Notes: generated from the letters alone by a model not told the origin. A stretch of DNA of 13,930 bases from Coriobacteriales bacterium (GCA_024408695.1 JAKSUU010000007.1:1-13930); one strand, 5' to 3'; positions 1 to 6,856 are shown, numbered from the stretch's first letter. Made by a program: numbers and translations.

Positions 1-111
1 GTGTGCGACCGGATCTGTCTTTTGACATTCCGCCCGCGATGCCGTGACGTTCGCGCTTAAAATTTTTTGATTTTCGGGGTGAATTTGGCGTCTTGAGCCG
101 ATATAATATTT
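1..111. other. Non-ribosomal-protein sequence joined to the interrupted rplC
   Basis: This stretch does not encode the N-terminal half of L3 in any frame. The rplC frame meets TGA at 94-96 and TAA at 58-60. The first 60 bases are 35/60 G+C, richer than the rest of the window. A TATAAT hexamer lies at 102-107 and a TTGACA at 22-27, but they are too far apart to form one promoter. It may be a promoter region, a foreign fragment or an assembly chimera. I cannot assign a function. Confidence 0.5.
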
Positions 112-588
112 CGTCAAACGCCAGATGGTGACAACAAAGAAAAAAAGCTCGACAATCCTAAAAAGGGACACTTCGAAAAACATGGTGTCGAGCCTCGTAA
201 GTTTTTGCGTGAAATTCGTCTCGACAACACAGATGAATTTGAGTTAGGTCAAAAGCTAACTATCGCCGATTTTGAAGAAACCGCAAAAGTGAATGTTTCT
301 GGTATTAGCAAAGGTAAGGGGTTTGCTGGTGTTATGAAGCGTCACAATTTTGGTGGTGGTCCCGGTGGACACGGCTCACACTTTCATAGAGCCCCTGGTT
401 CTGTAGGTATGTGCGCTACTCCGTCCCGTGTTTTAAAAGGTATGAAAATGCCAGGACACATGGGTTGCGAAAAAGTTACAGTTAAAAATTTGTCTGTTGT
501 TCGCGTTGATGCTGAGCAAAACATTTTATTGGTTAAGGGTGCCGTTCCTGGTGGTAAAGGTGCGCTACTCAAGATAGTTAAGGCTTAA
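97..588 (+). CDS. rplC: 50S ribosomal protein L3, 5' part missing
   Basis: L3 is one of the two first-assembling proteins of the large subunit; it binds 23S rRNA near the peptidyl-transferase centre. The C-terminal two thirds are clear: a GHF..HGVEPRKF segment at 169-204, then GISKGKGFAGVMKRHNF, GGPGGHGSHFHRAPGSVG and PGHMG, ending at TAA 586-588. Normal L3 is about 205-210 residues; only about 145-150 recognisable residues remain. The frame is open from 97 but has no ATG, GTG or TTG before the TTG at 205, which lies inside conserved sequence and has no ribosome-binding site, so it is not the true start. Upstream sequence is not L3, so the gene is interrupted near 100-140, by assembly error or real rearrangement. 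rplD follows after 15 bases with a strong GGGGGAGG site. Confidence 0.88.
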   Translation, partial: ADIIFRQTPDGDNKEKKLDNPKKGHFEKHGVEPRKFLREIRLDNTDEFELGQKLTIADFEETAKVNVSGISKGKGFAGVMKRHNFGGGPGGHGSHFHRAPGSVGMCATPSRVLKGMKMPGHMGCEKVTVKNLSVVRVDAEQNILLVKGAVPGGKGALLKIVKA

Positions 589-603
589 GGGGGAGGTGCA
601 ATA

Positions 604-1227
604 ATGGCTAAAATTGATATTACAAAAATGGATGGCAAAACCGAAGGCAGTTTAGATTTAAACGATGCCGTTTTTGGTATTGAGCCAAACACTAGTGTTA
701 TTTATGAAGTCGTGCGCGCTCAACGTTTAAGCTGGCGTCAAGGTACTCATAATACAAAAACACGTGGCATGGTTAGTGGCGGTGGTCGCAAACCTTTCCG
801 TCAAAAAGGAACTGGTCGTGCTCGTCAAGGTACAATTCGTGCTGCTCAAATGCGTGGCGGTGGTGTTGTATTTGGTCCACACACAACAAATCATGCGGTT
901 CGTGTTAACAAAAAAGTTGTCAAACTTGCAATGCGCAGTGTATTATCTGGCAAACTCGCTGATCAAGAACTCATTGTTGTTGATAGTTTTGATTTTGAAA
1001 AAGCCTCCACAAAAGCCGCTATCGAATTTTTAAAGGCTTGAAAACTTGATGGACGCGTAACTATTGTTACAGCAGATGACGATGTAAATACATTTTTATC
1101 TTTCAGAAATATCAAAAAGGTAAATGTTATTTCTCAATTTGAAATTAACACATACGAGCTTTTAGATAATAAGGCTCTCATCCTTACTAAAAGCGCCGTT
1201 GAATATGCAGAGGAGGTGCTAAAATAA
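604..1227 (+). CDS. rplD: 50S ribosomal protein L4, with an in-frame TGA at codon 146
   Basis: L4 binds 23S rRNA and sends a long loop into the exit-tunnel constriction; in E. coli it also represses the S10 operon. The ATG at 604 follows a GGGGGAGG site. Codons 50-90 carry the tunnel-loop signature (TKTRGMVSGGGRKPFRQKGTGRARQG, in two parts). TGA occurs at 1039-1041 after FLKA. The same frame then continues KLDGRVTIVTADDD and TFLSFRN and ends with TAA at 1225-1227, directly before rplW. That gives 207 codons, the normal L4 length, and the downstream part matches the conserved L4 C-terminus. By family comparison the TGA falls where I would expect leucine, so a TTA to TGA change is the simplest origin. 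If TGA is a stop the product is a 145-residue truncation. Error, mutation, readthrough and reassigned UGA all remain open. Confidence 0.9.
1039..1041 (+). other. In-frame TGA inside rplD
   Basis: The codon lies between FLKA and KLDGRV and splits an otherwise full-length, conserved L4 frame. No frameshift is needed to continue. All genes here whose 3' end is visible stop with TAA or TAG. Confidence 0.95.
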
Positions 1228-1515
1228 ATGTTAGCTAGAGATATTATTATAGCGCCTGTTGTTAGCGAGCGAGCATTCGATATGCAAGCTTATAATCGCT
1301 ATACATTTAAAGTTGACAAACGTGCATCAAAAATTCAAATTGCTCGTGCAATAGAAGAAATTTTTGGTGTTACTGTTTTGAAGGTAAATACATCTAATGT
1401 AAAACCAAAGCCAAAACGCACACGTTATCAACTTGGCTATACATCAACCTGGAAAAAAGCAATTGTCACTTTGGTTGAAGGTGACAAGATCGAATTGTTT
1501 GCTAATCAAGATTAA
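1228..1515 (+). CDS. rplW: 50S ribosomal protein L23
   Basis: L23 sits at the tunnel exit of the large subunit and is the docking site for trigger factor and the signal recognition particle. The 95-residue product has the usual length and order: an N-terminal DIIIAPVVSERAF segment, the central FKVDKRASKIQIARAIEEIF helix region, and the C-terminal strand with KKAIVTL. The ATG at 1228 directly follows the TAA of the full rplD frame, and the GAGGAGG at 1210-1216 lies inside the last rplD codons, so translation is probably coupled to reading through to the end of rplD. This argues that ribosomes normally reach that point and so pass the internal TGA. The stop TAA lies inside a terminator-like hairpin at 1511-1538. 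Confidence 0.97.
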   Translation: MLARDIIIAPVVSERAFDMQAYNRYTFKVDKRASKIQIARAIEEIFGVTVLKVNTSNVKPKPKRTRYQLGYTSTWKKAIVTLVEGDKIELFANQD

Positions 1516-1538
1516 TTTTTATAAAAAATTAATTTTTT
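1511..1538 (+). terminator. AT-only hairpin with T-run after rplW
   Basis: ATTAATTTTT at 1511-1520 and AAAAATTAAT at 1524-1533 form a perfect 10-bp inverted repeat with a three-base loop, followed by five more T. The shape is that of an intrinsic terminator, but the stem has no G-C pair, so its strength is doubtful. It covers the rplW stop codon. Confidence 0.4.
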
Positions 1539-1540
1539 AG

Positions 1541-1546
1541 TATAAT
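1541..1546 (+). promoter_or_regulatory. Candidate -10 box upstream of rplB
   Basis: A perfect TATAAT lies just after the T-run. The region 16-18 bases upstream is all A/T (TTTATA) and is a poor -35 match. Its position between a terminator-like hairpin and a structured leader fits a promoter for rplB and the genes after it. This is an inference from layout. Confidence 0.4.
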
Positions 1547-1573
1547 ATTCAACCGCACTTTTTTTGGCACCAC

Positions 1574-1626
1574 CCGAGACCGTGACAAAAGTTTTAGCAA
1601 GTTAAAGCTTATATTATACGGCTCGG
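1574..1626 (+). promoter_or_regulatory. Two-tier RNA stem in the rplB leader
   Basis: The outer helix is CCGAG-(bulged A)-CCGT at 1574-1583 pairing with ACGGCTCGG at 1618-1626, nine base pairs. The inner helix is AAGTTTTA at 1589-1596 pairing with TAAAGCTT at 1603-1610, eight pairs with one G-U, closed by a GCAAGT loop. An internal loop of 5 and 7 bases separates them. The structure ends about 17 bases before the rplB ribosome-binding site (GAAAGGA at 1643-1649), a good place for translational control. It matches no leader family that I recognise. Confidence 0.5.
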
Positions 1627-1654
1627 TAAAGAAAAAGATTATGAAAGGAAAGAA

Positions 1655-2485
1655 ATGGGTGTAAAGCAATATAAACCAACGTCACCTGGTCGCAGGTTTC
1701 AGTCGGTTTCAGATTTTGCTGAAATTACAACTACAAAGGCCGAAAAGTCGCTTCTAGAGCCAATTAAAAAACACTCTGGACGCAACAATTATGGTCGCAT
1801 TACAACACGTCATCAAGGTGGCGGACACAAACGTAAATATCGCAAGATCGATTTCAAACGTAAAAAAGATGGAATTAGAGCAAAGGTCGCCACTATTGAA
1901 TACGATCCAAACCGTAGTGCTCGTATTGCTCTTATTAATTATGAAGATGGCGAAAAAGCATACATTCTTCATCCAAAAGGTCTCGAAGTTGGTCACTATG
2001 TAGAAAGTGGTCCAAATGCCGACATTAAACCAGGCAATGCATTGCCACTTCGCAATATTCCAGTTGGTACTCTAATTCATGCTGTTGAATTTCAACCTGG
2101 CAAAGGTGCTGGTATGGCTCGTAGTGCTGGTTCTTCTATACAGCTTATGGGTAAAGAAGGCAAGTATGCAATTTTACGTATGCCATCAAGCGAAATGCGC
2201 CGTGTATTATTAGACTGCCGTGCAACAATTGGTGAAGTTTCAAATGCAGAACATGCAAACATCACTGTTGGTAAGGCTGGTCGTAATCGTTGGAAGGGCA
2301 TTCGTCCTACAGTTCGCGGTACTGTTATGAACCCTGTCGATCACCCACACGGTGGTGGTGAAGGTAAAAATAAGTCCGCTGGTCGTCATCCAGTTTCCCC
2401 TTGGGGTAAACCTGCAAAAGGCCAAAGAACTCGCAATAAGAAAAAAGCTTCTAATAGCTTAATTATCCGTCGTCGTAAGAAATAA
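1655..2485 (+). CDS. rplB: 50S ribosomal protein L2
   Basis: L2 is a core 23S rRNA-binding protein needed for subunit joining and peptidyl-transferase activity. The 276-residue product has normal length. It has the N-terminal [10 protein letters not shown] segment, the RNA-binding OB and SH3-like body, and the C-terminal [12 protein letters not shown] motif, whose histidine region lies near the catalytic centre, followed by a basic tail ([16 protein letters not shown]). The start at ATG 1655 follows GAAAGGA and gives the usual MG-x-K-x-YKP beginning. A 139-base spacer with terminator-like, promoter-like and structured elements precedes it, much longer than the other spacers of this part of the cluster. 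rpsS follows after 13 bases. Confidence 0.98.
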   Translation: MGVKQYKPTSPGRRFQSVSDFAEITTTKAEKSLLEPIKKHSGRNNYGRITTRHQGGGHKRKYRKIDFKRKKDGIRAKVATIEYDPNRSARIALINYEDGEKAYILHPKGLEVGHYVESGPNADIKPGNALPLRNIPVGTLIHAVEFQPGKGAGMARSAGSSIQLMGKEGKYAILRMPSSEMRRVLLDCRATIGEVSNAEHANITVGKAGRNRWKGIRPTVRGTVMNPVDHPHGGGEGKNKSAGRHPVSPWGKPAKGQRTRNKKKASNSLIIRRRKK

Positions 2486-2498
2486 AAGGAGGTAAAAA

Positions 2499-2756
2499 GT
2501 GTCAAGATCTCTTAAAAAAGGACCATATGTTGAACCTCGTTTATTGCAACGCATTATTAAGATGAATGAAGAAGGCAAAAAAGAAGCTATTCAAACTTGG
2601 AGTCGTTCCTCAACTATCTTTCCAGAAATGGTTGGTCATACAATCGGTGTTCACAATGGAAACAAACATATTCCTGTATACATTACTGAATCAATGGTAG
2701 GTCATAAGTTAGGAGAATTTGCTCCAACTCGTACCTTCCGCGGACACAAAGATTAG
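2499..2756 (+). CDS. rpsS: 30S ribosomal protein S19
   Basis: S19 binds 16S rRNA in the head of the small subunit near the A site and contacts S13. The 85 residues are of normal length, opening [10 protein letters not shown] and closing with [11 protein letters not shown], both family signatures; the central [13 protein letters not shown] segment contacts rRNA. The start is GTG at 2499, fixed by a strong AAAGGAGG at 2485-2492 and by the conserved N-terminus. The stop TAG at 2754-2756 is part of the AGGAGG that serves rplV, so the two genes are probably coupled in translation. Confidence 0.98.
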   Translation: MSRSLKKGPYVEPRLLQRIIKMNEEGKKEAIQTWSRSSTIFPEMVGHTIGVHNGNKHIPVYITESMVGHKLGEFAPTRTFRGHKD

Positions 2757-2767
2757 GAGGCACAAAA

Positions 2768-3109
2768 ATGGAATCAAAATCAACTGCAAAATTTGTTCAT
2801 ATGTCTCCTCGTAAAGCACGTATCGTTATCAATGAGATCCGCGGAAAAGAAGTCCCAGCTGCTTTAGACATTTTACGTTTTAATACTCGCGGTGCTGCCG
2901 ATGCAGTATATAAAGTTGTAAATAGCGCTGCATCTAATGCGCTCGTAAAGCATGGTCTTCGTCAAGATGCACTTTATGTTAAAGAAGCATATGCAGACAA
3001 GGGTCCTGTTATGAAACGTTATCGCCCTCGTGCAAAAGGTGCAGCATCACGTATTCGCAAACCTTTATGTCATATTACTATTGTTGTTGCATCAAAAGAG
3101 GAGGCATAA
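2768..3109 (+). CDS. rplV: 50S ribosomal protein L22
   Basis: L22 spans the large subunit; its long beta-hairpin lines the exit tunnel opposite L4. The 113-residue product shows the [16 protein letters not shown] segment near the N-terminus and the basic hairpin with [17 protein letters not shown] at about residues 84-100, the part that reaches the tunnel and where macrolide-resistance changes are known in the family. The ATG at 2768 is served by the AGGAGG that overlaps the rpsS stop. rpsC begins one base after the stop, with GAGGAGG inside the end of this gene. Confidence 0.97.
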   Translation: MESKSTAKFVHMSPRKARIVINEIRGKEVPAALDILRFNTRGAADAVYKVVNSAASNALVKHGLRQDALYVKEAYADKGPVMKRYRPRAKGAASRIRKPLCHITIVVASKEEA

Positions 3110-3110
3110 T

Positions 3111-3830
3111 ATGGGTCAAAAAGTTATTCCAACAGGATTTAGATTAGGCATTACAGAAGAATGGAAAAGTCGCTGGTATGCATTAGATAATTATTCTCAA
3201 GCTCTAGATGAAGATTTAAAACTTCGCAAATATATAGAGAAGAAATTATATGAAGCAGCTATCTCAAAGGTAGAAATTGAACGTGTCGGTACTGGTGAAG
3301 GCAATAGCATTAAGGCTATATTATATACTGCCCGTCCTGGTATTGTAATTGGCAAAAAAGGCCAAGAAGTTGAATATCTTAAAAAAGATCTTGAAAAAAT
3401 GGCTGGTTGCAAGGTAGATATTGAAGTTAAAGAGATTAAATCTCCAGAACTCGATGCTCGCCTTGTTGCACAAAGCGTTGCAGCTCAACTTGAAGGTCGT
3501 GTTGCATTTAGACGTGCCATGCGTAAAAGTGTTCTTTCTGCTATGAAAACTGGAGCTAAAGGTATTAAAATTCAGTGTTCTGGTCGTTTAGGGGGCGCCG
3601 AAATGAGCAGAACCGAATGGTACCGTGAAGGTAGAGTTCCACTTCATACTATGAGAGCTATGATTGACTACGGCACATGTGTTGCTCATACAACATATGG
3701 TGCAATCGGAATAAAAGTATGGATTTATTATGGTGAAAAGTTGCCTGGAAAACCTTGTGTTAATCCAGCTTTAGAGGGAAGTGCCAGCCAACGTCGCGGG
3801 CCTCGCTCACGCACAGATGGGAGAAAATAA
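3111..3830 (+). CDS. rpsC: 30S ribosomal protein S3
   Basis: S3 lies at the mRNA entry site of the small subunit and helps the ribosome unwind mRNA. The 239 residues open with [14 protein letters not shown]. They carry the type II KH domain with the GKKG loop at about 81-84 and the C-terminal domain with the [11 protein letters not shown] signature at 157-167 and the [13 protein letters not shown] strand at about 198-209. The start is ATG 3111, not an upstream in-frame codon inside rplV, because of the conserved N-terminus and the GAGGAGG at 3098-3104. The basic C-terminus ([13 protein letters not shown]) is typical of the S3 tail. The TAA abuts the rplP ATG with no space, so coupling is likely. 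Confidence 0.98.
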   Translation: MGQKVIPTGFRLGITEEWKSRWYALDNYSQALDEDLKLRKYIEKKLYEAAISKVEIERVGTGEGNSIKAILYTARPGIVIGKKGQEVEYLKKDLEKMAGCKVDIEVKEIKSPELDARLVAQSVAAQLEGRVAFRRAMRKSVLSAMKTGAKGIKIQCSGRLGGAEMSRTEWYREGRVPLHTMRAMIDYGTCVAHTTYGAIGIKVWIYYGEKLPGKPCVNPALEGSASQRRGPRSRTDGRK

Positions 3831-4370
3831 ATGTTAATGCCTAAACGCGTCAAGCATCGTAAGGTGCAACGTGGCTCAATGAAAGGAAAGGCTAAGGGCG
3901 GAACCGAACTCGCTTTTGGTGCTTTTGGAATTCAGGCGCTAGAGTCACATTGGATTACCAATAGACAAATTGAGGCTGCTCGTATCGCAATGACTCGTCA
4001 TATGAAACGTGGTGGTCGTGTTTGGATTACTATTTTTCCAGATAAACCAATTTCTAAAAAACCTTTAGAAACTCGTATGGGTAAAGGTAAAGGTAATCCA
4101 GAAGAGTGGGTTGCAGTTGTTAAACCAGGTCGTATTATGTTTGAAATCGATGGTGTTGTTGAAGAGACAGCACGCGAAGCTATGCGTCTTGCTATGACAA
4201 AACTCCCAATCAAATGTAAGATGGTTATCAGTCCAGATGGTCCAAACTTAAACATTAAATCAAATGTTTCTCAAATCTTGGCTGAATTAGAAACAGAAAC
4301 ATCAGAAGAAGGCGCAACAGAAGGCGCCACTGATGCAACAAAACAAGAATCTAAGGAAGAAGGTGAGTAG
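3831..4370 (+). CDS. rplP: 50S ribosomal protein L16 with acidic C-terminal tail
   Basis: L16 helps shape the A-site tRNA pocket of the large subunit. The core is clear: [15 protein letters not shown] at the N-terminus, [22 protein letters not shown] at about 30-51 (in two parts), [17 protein letters not shown], and the [15 protein letters not shown] loop at about 81-95. Usual length is 137-144 residues; this one has 179. The extra part from about residue 140 begins with hydrophobic turns (VSQILAEL) and then becomes acidic and low in complexity ([21 protein letters not shown]). The next gene, L29, has a much longer charged extension, and both proteins belong to the same subunit. The ATG at 3831 directly follows the rpsC stop. 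Confidence 0.96.
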   Translation: MLMPKRVKHRKVQRGSMKGKAKGGTELAFGAFGIQALESHWITNRQIEAARIAMTRHMKRGGRVWITIFPDKPISKKPLETRMGKGKGNPEEWVAVVKPGRIMFEIDGVVEETAREAMRLAMTKLPIKCKMVISPDGPNLNIKSNVSQILAELETETSEEGATEGATDATKQESKEEGE

Positions 4371-4371
4371 T

Positions 4372-4998
4372 ATGAAATCTAATGAAATTCATGAGTTAGC
4401 TACTCCCGATTTAGACACAAGGTTAGAACAATCTCGCGCAGAACTTTTTAATCTTCGTTTTCAAATGGCTACAAGTCAGCTCGACAATACTTCACGTATT
4501 AAAGATGTAAAACGCGACATTGCTCGTATTCTTACAGAAATTCGCCTTCGCGAAATTTTAAGTGAAGATGAAAACGCTGCTGCTAAATCAAGCCTTAGAA
4601 AAGAGGAATCTTCAAAGGCCAAAAAGACAGCGGTTCGTGTAGAAAAAGCTTTAGAGCAAAAGGCAAAAGAAGATAAGAAAAAGGCTAAAAAAGAAAAAGA
4701 AGCCGAGCGTATTGCCAGTTTAGTTGACAAACCAGAAGACGTTAAAGAAGAGGTCAAAGAGGCCGTAGACGAAATCAAAGAAGAAATTGAAGAAGAAGCT
4801 GAAGAAGTAAAAGAAGAGTTTGAAGAAGCTGTTGAAGAAGTAAAAGAAGAGTTTGAAGAAGCTGTTGAAGATCTTGAAACTGTTGCTGATGAAATCGACG
4901 AAGAAATCGATGAGGCAATCGAAGAAGCTGAAGAAGAGATTGCTGAAGAAATTTCTGAAATCGAAGATGAAGAAGCTACAGACGAGGAGGATAAATAA
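4372..4998 (+). CDS. rpmC: 50S ribosomal protein L29 fused to a long acidic hendecad-repeat extension
   Basis: L29 lies beside L23 at the tunnel exit, next to the binding site of trigger factor and the translocon. Residues 1-63 are a complete two-helix L29: [27 protein letters not shown] (in two parts), then [18 protein letters not shown]. Ordinary L29 stops at about 65-75 residues; this one continues to 208. Residues 64-122 form a lysine-rich, mixed-charge linker ([29 protein letters not shown]). Residues 124-200 are seven 11-residue units with hydrophobic residues at positions 1, 5 and about 8 or 9 and E/D/K elsewhere, predicting a long amphipathic helix or right-handed coiled coil. Start ATG 4372 lies one base after the rplP stop; an earlier in-frame TTG inside rplP is less likely because L29 starts at MKSNEI. 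The stop overlaps the rpsQ start by one base, so the extension sits in an intact operon. Confidence 0.95.
   Translation: MKSNEIHELATPDLDTRLEQSRAELFNLRFQMATSQLDNTSRIKDVKRDIARILTEIRLREILSEDENAAAKSSLRKEESSKAKKTAVRVEKALEQKAKEDKKKAKKEKEAERIASLVDKPEDVKEEVKEAVDEIKEEIEEEAEEVKEEFEEAVEEVKEEFEEAVEDLETVADEIDEEIDEAIEEAEEEIAEEISEIEDEEATDEEDK
4801..4866 (+). repeat. Exact tandem 33-bp repeat inside rpmC
   Basis: Bases 4801-4833 and 4834-4866 are identical. Each encodes the 11 residues [11 protein letters not shown], one hendecad period. Base-level identity, where synonymous codons could have drifted, points to recent duplication; flanking units are diverged versions of the same pattern. Confidence 0.95.
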
Positions 4999-5258
4999 TG
5001 TCAGAAGAAAGAAATTATCGCAAAGTCCGCCAAGGTGTTGTAGTTTCTGCAGCTAATGATAAAACAATAGTTGTTCAAATTAGACAACGCAAGGCTCATC
5101 GCGTTTATAAAAAGATGATGACAACAACATCTAAACTTCATGCTCACGATGAAAACAATGAATGTGGAGTTGGAGATGTAGTTAGAGTAGCCGAAACTAG
5201 ACCGCTATCAAAACTTAAAAGATGGCGTCTTCTAGAAATTGTCGAAAAAGCTAAGTAA
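4998..5258 (+). CDS. rpsQ: 30S ribosomal protein S17
   Basis: S17 is a primary 16S rRNA-binding protein of the small-subunit body with an OB fold. The 86 residues have normal length. They show the N-terminal [19 protein letters not shown] strand pair, the [18 protein letters not shown] segment containing the family's Y-x-K and HDE contacts, and [18 protein letters not shown] near the C-terminus. The ATG at 4998 shares its A with the TAA of rpmC and is served by GAGGAGGA at 4984-4991 inside the last rpmC codons, so translation depends on ribosomes that have crossed the L29 extension. Confidence 0.97.
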   Translation: MSEERNYRKVRQGVVVSAANDKTIVVQIRQRKAHRVYKKMMTTTSKLHAHDENNECGVGDVVRVAETRPLSKLKRWRLLEIVEKAK

Positions 5259-5293
5259 TTGATTTCGATGAATTTTAAAGAGAGGTAATTGAT

Positions 5294-5662
5294 ATGATAC
5301 AGATGCAAACAAGACTTAATGTTGCAGATAACTCTGGAGCAAAAAAGGTTCAATGCATTAAAGTTTTGGGCGGCTCTAAACGTCGTTATGCGGGTCTTGG
5401 CGATGTAATCGTTGCTTCTGTTAAAGAAGCAAACCCTGCAGGTCAAGTCAAAAAAGGCGAGGTTGTTCGTTGTGTTATCGTTCGCCTTAATAAAGAAATT
5501 CGTAGACCAGACGGAAGCTACATTAAGTTTGATGAAAATGCCGTAGTTCTAATCGATAAAGATGGTGCACCACGCGGTACTCGTATTTTTGGTCCTGTTG
5601 CTCGTGAGCTTCGCGATCGCAAATATATGAAGATCGTTTCTTTAGCACCAGAAACACTCTAG
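5294..5662 (+). CDS. rplN: 50S ribosomal protein L14
   Basis: L14 lies at the subunit interface, forms bridge B8 with 16S rRNA, and is the target of the silencing factor RsfS. The 122 residues match the invariant family length: [18 protein letters not shown] at the N-terminus, the [11 protein letters not shown] strand, the basic [18 protein letters not shown] segment, and the C-terminal [13 protein letters not shown] signature. The ATG at 5294 follows AGAGAGG with usual spacing. The 35-base gap from rpsQ shows nothing striking. The TAG stop is part of the AGGAGG that serves rplX. Confidence 0.98.
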   Translation: MIQMQTRLNVADNSGAKKVQCIKVLGGSKRRYAGLGDVIVASVKEANPAGQVKKGEVVRCVIVRLNKEIRRPDGSYIKFDENAVVLIDKDGAPRGTRIFGPVARELRDRKYMKIVSLAPETL

Positions 5663-5671
5663 GAGGAAATT

Positions 5672-5989
5672 ATGGCTTTAAGAATTAAAACTGGAGATAG
5701 AGTTAAGATTTTGGCTGGCAAATATGTTGGTCAAAGTGATGAAGTTGTTGACGTTTTGCCAGATCTTCACAGAGTAGTCCTTAGAGATGTTGGTAGTGTT
5801 TCTAAAGCAGTTCGTCCAACTCAACAAAATCCAAATGGTGGCATTGAACAAATTCAAGCCCCAATTGACATTTCAAATGTTGCCTTAGTTTGCCCTTTCT
5901 GCGATTCTCCAACAAAAATTGGTGCCAAAATTAGAGAAGATGGCACCAAGGTTAGAGTATGCAAAAAGTGCAATAGGGAAATAGATTAA
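5672..5989 (+). CDS. rplX: 50S ribosomal protein L24, zinc-ribbon form
   Basis: L24 starts assembly of the 50S subunit by binding the 5' end of 23S rRNA. The 105 residues contain an N-terminal KOW motif (IKTGDRVKILAGKYVGQ, about 5-21), the central AVRPTQQNPNGGIEQIQAPI segment, and a C-terminal zinc ribbon with C74-x2-C77 (CPFC) and C97-x2-C100 (CKKC). The E. coli protein lacks these cysteines; the four-cysteine form is found in Actinomycetota and others. The ATG at 5672 is set by an AGGAGG that overlaps the rplN stop. A 70-base structured spacer follows before rplE. Confidence 0.97.
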   Translation: MALRIKTGDRVKILAGKYVGQSDEVVDVLPDLHRVVLRDVGSVSKAVRPTQQNPNGGIEQIQAPIDISNVALVCPFCDSPTKIGAKIREDGTKVRVCKKCNREID

Positions 5990-6034
5990 TGCCCTACTAA
6001 AATCCAGGTAGGGGGCAGGGTCGGAAATCTTGCC
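5990..6034 (+). promoter_or_regulatory. Hairpin region between rplX and rplE, possible S8 control site
   Basis: TGCCCTAC at 5990-5997 can pair with GTAGGG..GCA at 6008-6017 (two G's looped out), with a ten-base loop. GGCA at 6014-6017 can instead pair with TGCC at 6031-6034, so two exclusive folds are possible. There is no T-run, so it is not a terminator. In E. coli S8 represses the spc operon by binding mRNA at this same rplX-rplE junction. The position matches; I have not shown the S8-binding core, so the role is inference. Confidence 0.4.
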
Positions 6035-6059
6035 TTAAATACAAAAGTTAGGAGAAATA

Positions 6060-6608
6060 ATGGTACCAAGATTAAAAGAGCAATACTTTAAAGAGATTCA
6101 ACCAGCTTTGCAAAAGCAGCTTGGTCTTAAAAATGTAAATGAGGTTCCTCGTTTTACTAAAATCGTTGTCAATATGGGTGTTGGTATTGCAACCCAAGAC
6201 AGCAAACAAATCGATAGCGCGGTCGAAGACCTTCGCATCATTACTGGTCAACAACCACAAGTTAGGCGCGCTAAAAAATCTATCGCTGCATTTAAACTTC
6301 GTGAAGGTATGGCAATTGGTGCCAAAGTTACCCTTCGTGGCGATAGAATGTATGAATTTTTTGATAGATTAGTATCTACAGCTATTCCTCGTATTCGCGA
6401 CTTTAGAGGTATGAATCCAGATAGTTTTGATGGTCATGGAAATTATTCTTTGGGTCTTCAGGAACAATTGGTATTCCCAGAAATTGATTACGATAAAGTC
6501 GATAGAACCCGTGGTATGGACATTACATTTGTAACTAGTGCCAAAGACGACGAGGGTGCACGTGCACTTCTTGATGCCTTTGGTTTTCCATTTAAGCAGG
6601 AACAGTAA
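6060..6608 (+). CDS. rplE: 50S ribosomal protein L5
   Basis: L5 binds 5S rRNA with L18 and forms the central protuberance, contacting P-site tRNA and S13. The 182 residues have the usual length. They include [16 protein letters not shown], the [21 protein letters not shown] segment (in two parts) with basic 5S-binding residues, [19 protein letters not shown], and the [20 protein letters not shown] (two parts) to [12 protein letters not shown] region. The ATG at 6060 follows TAGGAGA at 6049-6055. In E. coli the L5 start region is where S8 represses spc mRNA, and here too a structured spacer precedes it. rpsZ follows after 16 bases. Confidence 0.98.
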   Translation: MVPRLKEQYFKEIQPALQKQLGLKNVNEVPRFTKIVVNMGVGIATQDSKQIDSAVEDLRIITGQQPQVRRAKKSIAAFKLREGMAIGAKVTLRGDRMYEFFDRLVSTAIPRIRDFRGMNPDSFDGHGNYSLGLQEQLVFPEIDYDKVDRTRGMDITFVTSAKDDEGARALLDAFGFPFKQEQ

Positions 6609-6624
6609 GTGAAAGGATAGTGCA

Positions 6625-6810
6625 TTGGCAAAAAAATCGTTGATCGTTAAAGCATCTCGTCCACCTAAGTATATGACAAGAACTATACGTAGGTGCAATC
6701 GTTGCGGTCGTCCACACAGCGTTTATCGCAAATTTGGACTTTGCAGAGTTTGCTTGCGCGAACTTGCTCTTCGCGGCGAAATACCAGGTGTACGTAAGTC
6801 AAGCTGGTAA
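6625..6810 (+). CDS. rpsZ: 30S ribosomal protein S14, zinc (type Z) form
   Basis: S14 sits in the head of the small subunit near the A site and assembles late. The 61-residue product is the short zinc form: C24-x2-C27 (CNRC) and C40-x2-C43 (CRVC) hold the metal, and the ending [15 protein letters not shown] tail ([11 protein letters not shown]) is diagnostic. The longer zinc-free C- form has about 100 residues and is often encoded elsewhere under zinc control; whether this genome has one cannot be seen here. The start is TTG at 6625, chosen because it gives MAKKSLI and follows GAAAGGA at 6611-6617. An 86-base spacer with a hairpin separates it from rpsH. Confidence 0.97.
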   Translation: MAKKSLIVKASRPPKYMTRTIRRCNRCGRPHSVYRKFGLCRVCLRELALRGEIPGVRKSSW

Positions 6811-6832
6811 GTTTTAACACCTTATTTGAAGG

Positions 6833-6856
6833 CAAAAAGTCGCACTTAGCTTTTTG
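6833..6856 (+). promoter_or_regulatory. Hairpin between rpsZ and rpsH
   Basis: CAAAAAG at 6833-6839 pairs perfectly with CTTTTTG at 6850-6856, with a ten-base loop. It is mostly A-T and has no T-run after it. It could be a weak terminator, a processing site or chance in AT-rich DNA. Confidence 0.25.

Noticed and set aside
1039..1041. Selenocysteine at the rplD TGA
   Set aside because: L4 has no functional cysteine here, family members have a non-Cys residue, and no selenocysteine-type hairpin is evident just downstream.
604..1227. UGA as glycine, as in Gracilibacteria and Absconditabacteria
   Set aside because: The window contains L30, which those lineages lack, and UGA would be expected at many glycine positions; only one is seen.
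3030..3110. N-terminal extension of rpsC inside rplV
   Set aside because: S3 begins MGQKV at 3111 with a strong ribosome-binding site; the extra residues overlap L22 in another frame.
4853..5056. Lysine-rich open frame overlapping rpmC and rpsQ
   Set aside because: It is the out-of-frame reading of the GAA-rich repeat region; rpmC and rpsQ explain the sequence fully.
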